Shown in pieces: positions 8,703-16,212 of a stretch of DNA of 16,212 nt. Where the stretch lies: positions 4,324 through 20,535 of the forward strand of contig LSSK01000077.1 in the NCBI GenBank assembly GCA_001969505.1, read 5' to 3'. The notes under the pieces are model-generated. The model saw nothing but the letters and a program-made list of their open reading frames with translations, ran no database searches and was not told the DNA's origin. Position numbers and translations under genes: made by a program. Every line of letters starts with the position of its first letter. The stretch's first letter is position 1. Origin of the DNA: Zancudomyces culisetae (Eukaryota > Kickxellomycota > Harpellomycetes > Harpellales > Legeriomycetaceae).

Positions 8703-10065
8703 AAAAGTGGTAAAATTGAATTTAACTATCTTTTAACTTTTACAATAAAAATATTTATTATGATACTTTTTATAGTGTAAATGAATTTGTATGCAGTAGG
8801 CCAATGCACAAAAAAATCATAGTAAAAGTAAATTTTAAATTATTTTTTAAATTGGATAATATGAGCAGACACCCTATCTCCTATCTTGCAATCAGCGTCG
8901 TAATAGTTTCTAGCCAAAATATTAAATATTGAATAAATTGATAAAATTAAATTGCAGAAAATACAACATAAATAAACAATAAGATTTAGGCTAGGTTACA
9001 CCATATAACTTGGGCAAAAATCAAGCTTATAACTTTTAGCATCATTACTGTAAAGTGAGTATTTATTTTAATTTTAACGTGGATGGTGGTAGAAAAGCTA
9101 ACGTGAAGAGTTAGAAAAAGAATTACAGCAGATAGAATGGGTGTTATTTCACAGATAGTAGTATGTACACACTTGATACCAAAATGATCGATTTAACATT
9201 TTGATGCTGTGATTGCTAATAAAAATAATACTGTCTTTGTTCTCAATTTTGAATAATTTGTTTTTTCTCAGTTAATTATCCGTTATCCAATATTCATCTA
9301 TTCAACTTTTAAAAAGTATAATCATATTATATTTGGTGAAAAATATTTTTCTGATTAAATAGACTAAGTTAATGAATGGGAATAATTAAGCAAAAAATTG
9401 CAAATCTTCCCGAACATTTTTTTCGAAATCCAACATTTATCATAGCCTTATCGGAAATAACTGCACATAAATTCTACAATTGTTAACACAAAAACTCCGT
9501 TATTTACTGTTAAATTATGAGTAATAGATTCCAAATACATGGGAGTATTTGTCAAATTAAAAAGTGCTTGTACATTTTCCACAACTCACGAGGCTTAAGT
9601 TAGCATTTTAAGCACTTATTTATAGTAAAAATAGTTCATTTTTATTAGCACCGACGATATTTAGTGAATGTGTCGTTTTAACTGCTATTGTTAATACCAA
9701 AGAATAGTTTTAATAATTGTATCGCTTGGCCTTTCCTTCAAATTATAGTGCCATGATCGTGATAACAATAAATACAAAGCTAGTTGAGTTAAATATTTCC
9801 CTAGAATAAACTGGTGAAAAGATTGATTAGAAATTTGAAGTAATAGCCTTTAAGCTGATTATAAGCTTGTTTGTATATAACTCCTCTGGAGAAGTCATAA
9901 ATTTTTTTGTCAATTAAACGGCCGAACACAATTATCTTCAAGTTATAAACATCCCATTGAGGTAGAAAATAGCAGCTTTTGTTATTATATGTAACATTAA
10001 ACTTTGTAATATCAGTTACTAAATGTTTATCGTATTAAGAAAAAATTCATTTGAGATTCACAGGG

Positions 10066-10227
10066 ATGGAAATATCAAACCTACCGGATTGTCGAATTGT
10101 TCAACATAATCCAGAATCCTCTAGAGAACCAAGAATTTACACAGATATGAGCTATATGTTATGCATAATGGGTAAAATGCAGTCTAATCATGAGAAAAGT
10201 GAGTATAGCTCTAGATTTATTGCTTAC
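10066..10227 (+). CDS. Open island with weak HMG-box-like look (doubtful, possibly a broken gene)
   Basis: A 53-residue ATG frame, open for nine more codons upstream, has higher GC content than its surroundings. Residues 28-51 (TDMSYMLCIMGKMQSNHEKS followed by EYSS) loosely follow the second-helix pattern of HMG boxes (I/V-S-x-x-L-G-x-x-W ... E-K-x-x-Y), but the key tryptophan is glycine. The +1-shifted frame at 10023-10109 starts MFIVLRKNSFEI, which loosely recalls the first HMG helix (FILYR-type). An HMG reading would therefore need a frameshift or intron between the two. This is my by-eye similarity only. The island may be a relic of a transcription factor or chance. Confidence 0.18.
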
Positions 10228-10287
10228 TAGTTTTATATCCGTTTATCAAAACCAGTGTACTACTTTAATACACCATTTAAAATTGTG

Positions 10288-10295
10288 TATAAAAA
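10288..10295 (+). promoter_or_regulatory. TATA box of the heptad-repeat gene
   Basis: TATAAAAA lies 159 bases before the ATG at 10447. It is the best TATA match in the leader. The leader becomes A-rich toward the start codon. Confidence 0.5.
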
Positions 10296-10446
10296 CCCAT
10301 CGTTCTAACACCTCATCGGTATTTACAAATATTCTTACGCAGATAGCGCTATTAATATTGTAACAAAATTTACTGTTATATTTTAACCTTCCATAAGGAT
10401 ATCAACCATAAATCAAGAAACCAGGAATCAAAATTAAAATTTTGAA

Positions 10447-11178
10447 ATGACAATTGGAAAGCTATTCATAACTACATTGCTTTACTCCGCGTGCGCAAAT
10501 AGTATGCATATCCCGGGTGGAGTAAATGGAGCTCATAACCTTGGCGTGCAGCTCAAGAGACGCAGTAATCCTAGATATAACCGCTACAAAGCACGTGGTG
10601 ACGAAAAAAGCGTCTACAGTGTGCAGATGAAGCCTGAATATCATGATAATGCACATTATGGAAAAGATGATGGAAAAAAAGGAGAATATGGTGTAGTATA
10701 CGATGATAAAAATAGTTATAAAAACTGTGGAGGATACAACAAAAGAGATGATGTAAAAGATGATGGAAAGAACGGCAGAAAGGATGATGGAAAAAACGGT
10801 GGATATGGCTTTTTGTATAATAATGGAAAGAATGATGTATATGGTTATAGGGATTGTGGAAAGGACGATGGAAATCGTTATAAGGATGATGGAGATCGTT
10901 ATAAAGACAATGGAAACCGTTATAAAGATTGTGAAAATGGCTATAAAGATGATAAAAATGGCTATAAAGATGATAAGCATGGCTATAAAGATTGTGAAAA
11001 TGTTTACAGAGATGATAAACATGGCTATAAAGATGATAAACATGGCTATAAAGATGATAAACATGGCTATAAAGATAATGGTCAGGGCTATAAAGATAAT
11101 GGAAAGGGTTATAAAGACGATGGAAAGGACAAAGGCAAAAACGATGGAAAGGATGGTGGAAAAAATGGCGCTAAATAA
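10447..11178 (+). CDS. Secreted, highly charged protein with YKDDKHG heptad repeats
   Basis: I do not recognise a family. The 243-residue product opens with a plausible secretion signal (residues 1 to about 19, MTIGKLFITTLLYSACANS). A short segment ends in LKRR (36-39), which would suit Kex2 cleavage after K37-R38, so residues 20-38 may be a propeptide. A second dibasic KR lies at 99-100. From about 72 on, the chain is made of Lys, Asp, Gly, Asn and Tyr. Residues 72-144 are irregular KDDGKNG-like repeats. Residues 145-228 are twelve consecutive heptads of Y-K/R-D-x-x-x-x, including YKDDKHG and YKDNGKG forms. The tail is KDKGKNDGKDGGKNGAK. Four cysteines remain after the signal (C94, C137, C161, C182). 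The repeats lack hydrophobic residues except Tyr, so an extended, disordered, hydrated chain is expected, perhaps metal-binding through Asp and His. It has no KR between repeats, unlike pheromone or kexin-cut repeat precursors. Wall, matrix or stress (hydrophilin-like) roles are inference. Confidence 0.75.
   Translation: MTIGKLFITTLLYSACANSMHIPGGVNGAHNLGVQLKRRSNPRYNRYKARGDEKSVYSVQMKPEYHDNAHYGKDDGKKGEYGVVYDDKNSYKNCGGYNKRDDVKDDGKNGRKDDGKNGGYGFLYNNGKNDVYGYRDCGKDDGNRYKDDGDRYKDNGNRYKDCENGYKDDKNGYKDDKHGYKDCENVYRDDKHGYKDDKHGYKDDKHGYKDNGQGYKDNGKGYKDDGKDKGKNDGKDGGKNGAK
10879..11130 (+). repeat. 21-bp tandem coding repeat, twelve units
   Basis: Each unit encodes one seven-residue repeat. The best-preserved units (TATAAAGATGATAAACATGG plus C, from about 11026 to 11088) are nearly identical, which indicates recent expansion. 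Outer units are more diverged. Because 21 is a multiple of three, unit gain or loss keeps the frame. Confidence 0.9.
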
Positions 11179-11439
11179 ACTTTTTAAAAATGATAAGACA
11201 AACTATAGCAATTGTCATTTTGAGATAAACGTACCAAATTACTCAAAAAATTTAATGCATACGAACCCCTTAATGATACGCAAATCACTATGGCATGACA
11301 GCATTGCACACGACTACTGTCGATATTTCTACTCTTTTTTATTTTACTCAAACCTCTAAAAATCCAAAATTTCGGGCCTATCCAATACTATTTTTTTTCT
11401 CTGATTTTCTCGACTTTTCAACACCCGCTTTGTTGTAAA

Positions 11440-11458
11440 CCCCCCCCCCTTTTTTTTT
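11440..11458 (+). repeat. Homopolymer junction C10 then T9
   Basis: Ten cytosines are followed directly by nine thymines, about 260 bases past the stop of the heptad-repeat gene. The T tract could aid 3'-end formation. Exact run lengths are prone to sequencing error. Confidence 0.8.
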
Positions 11459-14019
11459 ACCAAACTTAGCTACTTTTTTCACTCATAGCAACTACTGAAA
11501 CTATGTATATTCTATAAAGCATTATATTCTAATAATGAGTCTTCTATCATAACTTCAAACTTTACAATAACTGTACCGAAACTGTGTTAATTGCACATAT
11601 ATTCCTCATAATAGTATAGTATTCCAACAAACTATACCTCAAAAATTAAACGAGTAAAAAAAATTTTTTTTGGTTCAAAACTAGGGATATTTTATGAATA
11701 AAGCTGTAAGAGTAATTTTTTACATGATTATTCGATTTCAGTACTATTCTTGTTATACTTTCTTATAATCAAATATACTTTTTTTAAATTTTACTCGACT
11801 AAAATATTTAATATAACATATAAATATTTTTTACAATGCTTTTTATAAATTTAATAAGTATGATTGCAATATATACATGCATTTATCCTTGCTTTGCCAA
11901 AGAGCAAGCTTGGCGTTGGCTCTCAATAGTTATTGATGTATAACGTATACTAGCTTTCATAAAATTATTTACGATTAAAATAAAATTTGTATACTATGAA
12001 CATTTACTCAACAACCATACTTTTGGATCTAGAAAGCCTGAGAAGATTCGTAATAATATTGTTTTATTTTGCTCTATTTTACCTGTATACCAGACCCGAC
12101 TTAGCATCTGTGGTAGTTATTAACTATTTATTCCAATAACTTATGATCTTAAAGCTCAGTCTCAAATATGTTTTTCAATATATATTTTTTATTTGTATGA
12201 ATACCATTTAATAGAGTTGGAACCAAATATTTTTAAAAATCTATAATGACGTAACATATTATTCGAGACATAATAATCACAAATACATAAATTTTACTAT
12301 TGATATTTTTAACGACCAAAGATATTGAAATGTTATGAATTAGATTCTAACTTTAGTACTTCCTATTACAATGGTATATTGTAAATTTCATGATATAGTA
12401 AGCCAAAGATTATTTACTAATGCTCGTTCTATTTGAGACTATTAAACGAGCTAAATACAAACTATACGAGTGATAGATTAATTATTCTCGTTCATCAACC
12501 CATGCTGTTATGTCTGCTTTAATGAGCCCTGAGTTTTGAAGATACTATATTTGCAATTTAACTATTGATTATATTTCCTATTTCAATAGAATTGCGTACA
12601 ATAAAATACATTGCTAATTTATTAAAGCACATTTATATAATGAGATTGTTAAATTTAACACAAGTTATACATAGTTAATAGTGTACTCGGTAATATTAAT
12701 GGTATGATATTTATGGAGACAATTATGATAATTTTCGCTCTAACAAGCGCTGTGCAATAATATAGCTGGTCTTAACTTAAATTTTTATAAAAATATTTCA
12801 CCATGTTAGAAATATAAGTTATTCACAAAAACTGTGTAGCATATATTTTAAAATTGAAATTGATACTTGGACTGGTATCGTAATAAAATCCTATATATTT
12901 AATTGTACTGAACAATAGAGTACTCATAATTATTAACTTTTGTTGAATTTGATTCAAGTAGCTAGATAGAAATTATCAGGATTTAGTTTAGCAATCAACC
13001 AACTGGTTTAAATTTGAAATAAAATTAAATTCGGTTTATTTGTACCAATAATTAAACAATACTATAGTTTATAACTTAATATCACAGTTAAATTATAAAA
13101 TATAATCATAATTTTATAAAAACAAAGTCGAGATTAATTATATATGTTATACTAATAGAAGTTGAACGAGATCAACGAATTAATTGTTATAAATAGAAGT
13201 CGTTTCATCTATTTATTTAAAATATAACTGAAATAATGTATGGAAATAATAATAAATATGTTAAATATTAAATCAAATGACAATTTTCAAACTTATAAAA
13301 GATAGTCAGAGTCTACTTGTCATAGCAATAATAAATATATAGTATAGACCGTTGTGTCTATTTAAATTATGAAATTTGCAATTCACGTTTTGGGATTTCC
13401 CTAGAATATCCTAGAACATTATATTCATAAAAAATTAATAATCTTTAAACTAGTTGATATTATGATATATTTGATTAGAAAGCTAAACCTTAAGTAATGT
13501 CAATCTCTGACATAATTTTTAGTGATTCGAAAATTAAAAAACTATTGTTTTTTCTTTAAACTTTACATTTCTTATCTAAAAACAATTGTATAATAATATA
13601 TTAATTATAGTACTAAACCAAAAATCCATACTCCAACGAGTTTTGACACTACATTAAGACCAAAATAAACGTTTTTTAAGACATTTTTAGGGTGTGAGAG
13701 TATATCCATCTCAGTTTATTTATATAATCGAATTATAAACAACAAAATGTAAAAAATAATTTATAGTATTAAGCAACTATATATTAATATAAAAATTCCC
13801 CATTAATATTACCGCTCGACTAGTAGTATTATTATTAGAACTAGTTTGTAATAATAGAAAGATGTATTCATTAAAATAAATAGAATAAATTAAGGCTAAT
13901 ATAAAATCATTTTATAAATTATTAGTGTACTTTAGTAATGTTAATCAATTTTAATTATTCAAGGTAGTTAGTTGAAAAAACCTAGAATGAATCTTTATAA
14001 AAAATTGTCATAACCAATC

Positions 14020-14037
14020 GGGTGACATCTATCACCC
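14020..14037. repeat. GC-rich inverted repeat GGGTGA / TCACCC
   Basis: Six-base perfect arms flank CATCTA in DNA otherwise almost free of G and C. It could be a hairpin or a dyad protein-binding site. Confidence 0.6.
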
Positions 14038-15200
14038 TAATACATTTATTCTATTACATAAGTGTTTATTAAATGGATTTACCTAGCTGTAATTCATTAG
14101 GAATTTCAACCAGTATATTCAATAAAACACGTTCAATTACATATGTTTAATTAATATATTTAATTTTTCTGAAACATAAAAAATATACTATTATTAACAA
14201 CTATTTGTACAGTATTAGGTAATAATCAAGACTTTCAGACAAAGAATAATAGTAGATAATTGTAATTATTTTGTTTAAAAGTATTATGTAAAAACAATAT
14301 TTTAAAAAATAATATAATTTAAATTTGTAAGTAAAGGTATTTATCAATTTAAACTATCATAAACTTTATCCCATAATATTCGTTAATTAAAATATATAAA
14401 ACCACTATAATATATTATTGTTAATATAGATGATTATTAAAGTAACCATTTATCAGATAAAATTATATTAAAAAGCTAACGTGTAGTTATTAATCCTCAG
14501 TTACTATTTGATAAACATAAATTAGTTTAGAAATATGTAGTATATATATTGAATAAGATTTTTTCTCTGAAGTTTTCGTTCAATAGATTTCGAAAGTGTT
14601 ATTTACTTTTACTACAGTGGTTTTCAAAAAATACTATCTAAGTACAATTCATTCTAAACAATAAATGTATCTATCAAACTTATGAACAAGACTATGGTAT
14701 TAACTACGGTGAGTGAAAAATTCAATTGATGCGTATTTTAGTTTACTCTAAGTCTTCTTCGGTTCATAATTTTAGATATTATATTTGTTCATATGCTTGT
14801 AAATTGAATTTTAGAAATTCTATTTAAAAGTTGATTTAAGATTAACTAGGTCATATTGAATTTGTATTCTGTATTCAGTTACATTTGTATAAATTGTACT
14901 TATTTACAGAAGACAAGTTTAAAATTAATAATATTATACAAACTGTAATTGGTACAATTTCATTTTGTAAATATCTTCATTTCGACATGTTGAATCTTTT
15001 ACGTGAATAAATAAAATTAATTTACTTTTATAAAATAATGTTAGATACCAATATTATACCAATTTAAACCAATAATATTGATATTAACTAATTAACACAC
15101 AGTTAATTTAAAAAAGTTATTATTAATTATACTAGTTTAAAACACACAGTAATAATATAATATTAGTTAATAATATCTTTATTATTGATAAACGAGATTG

Positions 15201-15257
15201 ACAAACTTAATTGTTCATGAAAATGATTTGTATCTCCTTTTATACAATTAAGTTTGT
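15201..15257. repeat. 14-bp perfect inverted repeat
   Basis: ACAAACTTAATTGT at 15201-15214 and its exact complement ACAATTAAGTTTGT at 15244-15257 are separated by 29 bases. A hairpin or cruciform is possible. Confidence 0.7.
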
Positions 15258-15468
15258 TTAAATATTAATATAAAACTTAAATGAGTATTAAAACTATTTA
15301 TAATAAACTATAAGCATACATCTTTATTAATGAGTATATTAATGTTTAAAACTAATAAAATAGAATAATTAAATATATAAACTTATAATTAATTAATATT
15401 AATGATACACATGTATTGTCATTAATATATTTTAATTAATGTTGTATTAACTATACAATACTGTGTCG

Positions 15469-15498
15469 TGTGTATTCCGATGTCGATCGGAATTCACA
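15469..15498. repeat. Strong hairpin with GTCG loop
   Basis: ATTCCGAT (15474-15481) and ATCGGAAT (15486-15493) are perfect arms around GTCG. One T/T mismatch outward, the pairing resumes for four more pairs (TGTG with CACA). It is the most GC-rich short segment in the desert. Confidence 0.7.
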
Positions 15499-15788
15499 TT
15501 TTTTAACAATTATTTAATTTACTACGTAAACAATCAACTAACATTCTATTAAAAGTTGATCACTAAAAATACTATGATAATTATTTTTTTTTGAAAATAT
15601 ATATAATAACACAAAAAAAATTATAAAACAAAAAATACAATTAAAAAGATTATAGGAAATCAACATTCAAATATAGGAACAATATGAAAACGAAAACGAA
15701 GTAACAACGATAACACACGATACAACTCAGTATATACAGTAGAAACATAGGTTATTTGAATTAGCTTTTATTAGGTTAAATAAAATAG

Positions 15789-15799
15789 TATATATATAA
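15789..15799 (+). promoter_or_regulatory. TATA box of the gene starting at 15999
   Basis: TATATATATAA lies about 200 bases before the ATG, at the end of the AT desert. The sequence between them is A-rich, like a yeast leader. The distance is at the long end for a yeast TATA box. Confidence 0.4.
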
Positions 15800-15998
15800 G
15801 CGAAGGAAGACTCGATGAGGATTCCTCAGCTCTTTTGATAGTTTTAATAAGAAAAAGGAAAGTAAGATAAATAAATATCAATTCAGAATTAAAATCCAGG
15901 TTTAGGATAATTAAGAAGTTTATTAGGAATAGTGCTACGGCTAGTTAATGAATATTAAGTTTTGACATATTAGAAACTATTAAAATCTCACATAAAGA

Positions 15999-16212
15999 AT
16001 GTCAGGCTTCATGAGTAAATTTAGACCCAGATGGATCCAGTCAGAAAAAGATGAGGGCAGATACTCATCTGATAGTGACCGTTCGGGAGCCACTTCTATG
16101 GAAGTGGATCCCAAAGAATCACGTGACCCATTTGCTGATATTATGGATCATGTTTTTTTACAATTGAAAAACCCGACAAAGGATGAGGCTGCACCCAACC
16201 TCACCCGACAAT
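15999..16212 (+). CDS. N-terminal part of an unrecognised protein (runs off the window)
   Basis: The frame is open from ATG at 15999 to the end of the window: 71 codons and one base, no stop. It begins MSGFMSKFRPRWIQSEKDEG, followed by a Ser/Asp-rich, probably disordered stretch (residues 20-43) and then DPFADIMDHVFLQLKNP (44-60), which looks like the start of a helix. There is no secretion signal or transmembrane segment in this part. GC content is close to that of HEM1 and far above the desert, which supports a real resident gene. An in-frame ATG at codon 5 is an alternative start. An LTR-element gag was considered but nothing specific supports it. Confidence 0.7.
   Translation, partial: MSGFMSKFRPRWIQSEKDEGRYSSDSDRSGATSMEVDPKESRDPFADIMDHVFLQLKNPTKDEAAPNLTRQ

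Larger units (their letters stand above)
5470..10287. other. Long AT-rich spacer with scattered small open islands
   Basis: About 4.8 kb holds no gene I can name. Short frames appear where the GC content rises: 5867-6162 (minus), 6130-6228, 7160-7252, 7764-7835, 8547-8702, 8861-8932 and 10066-10227 (all plus). A 64-codon ATG frame at 7848-8042 contains one hydrophobic stretch but has the composition of random AT-rich DNA. None shows a clear conserved domain. The islands may be decayed genes, unannotated micro-proteins, exons or chance. No tRNA, rRNA or CRISPR array was found. Confidence 0.5.
11179..15788. other. Very AT-rich gene desert, candidate centromere or heterochromatin
   Basis: About 4.6 kb without a plausible gene on either strand. 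Composition falls steadily; from about 12.6 to 15.7 kb many 60-base lines hold only 8 to 14 G or C. Stops are dense in all frames. Distinct elements are the C10-T9 tract (11440-11458), short palindromes near 14020 and 15480, and an inverted repeat at 15201-15257. I saw no large inverted repeats, no telomere repeats, and no tRNA genes. Such GC troughs mark centromeres in several yeasts, but long AT-rich spacers or a transferred mitochondrial segment could look similar. Confidence 0.6.

Noticed and set aside
10447-11178. Heptad array as a Kex2-cut peptide precursor
   Set aside because: No dibasic site separates the repeats; only one lies before and one within the irregular region.
10462-11359. 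Ile/Phe-rich antisense frame and Met/Ile-rich shifted frame over the heptad gene
   Set aside because: Alternate readings of the 21-bp repeat; no independent support.
9795-13408. 14-mer ATTTCCCTAGAATA at 9795 and at 13395
   Set aside because: One exact 14-base match between distant sites is about what AT-rich DNA of this length yields by chance.
15441-15665. LTR-like segment bounded by TGTTG and CAACA
   Set aside because: Flanking five-base sequences do not match as target duplications, there is no primer-binding site, and no second copy is in the window.

Overview
The window reads as nuclear DNA of an ascomycete yeast, most likely a budding yeast. The only firmly identifiable gene is an intron-free fungal-type 5-aminolevulinate synthase (HEM1) at 2432-4051 (+). 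It is surrounded by long AT-rich spacers, A-rich leaders and T-rich trailers. HEM1 uses CTG at several positions where the family has leucine (for example in the EELLSKYP and DYLRSYAP stretches), so the CUG-Ser and CUG-Ala clades are unlikely. The exact genus cannot be told from this sequence.

Layout. 1-2431: non-coding as far as can be seen. It holds a GGA-rich purine tract and, close to HEM1, TATA-like boxes and a possible intron in the 5' leader. 2432-4164: HEM1 and its T-rich 3' end. 4165-5040: AT-rich spacer with a C-rich tract and the promoter of the next gene. 5041-5469: a small predicted secreted protein with four cysteines and an Ala-Pro-Ser tail. 5470-10446: about 5 kb without a convincing gene, but with several short islands of higher GC and open frame that could be decayed genes, tiny genes or spliced genes. 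10447-11178: a second predicted secreted protein, built from tandem YKDDKHG-type heptads. 11179-15998: an extremely AT-rich, ORF-free desert carrying a few compact GC-rich hairpins. 15999-16212: the 5' end of another gene that runs out of the window.

HEM1 makes the first haem precursor in mitochondria and is ordinary housekeeping. Nothing ties the two repeat-bearing secreted proteins to it functionally. They share the pattern of fast-evolving extracellular or cell-wall proteins: N-terminal signal, low complexity, internal tandem duplication, their own TATA boxes, and isolation in gene-poor DNA. The AT desert is the most notable large-scale feature. A regional centromere or other heterochromatic, gene-free domain is the leading hypothesis, but the sequence alone does not prove it.

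On a previously undescribed system: the best candidates are the heptad-repeat secreted protein, the AT desert with its GC hairpins, and a short island around 10.0-10.2 kb with a weak resemblance to an HMG-box/mating-type-like domain. Each is presented with its limits.
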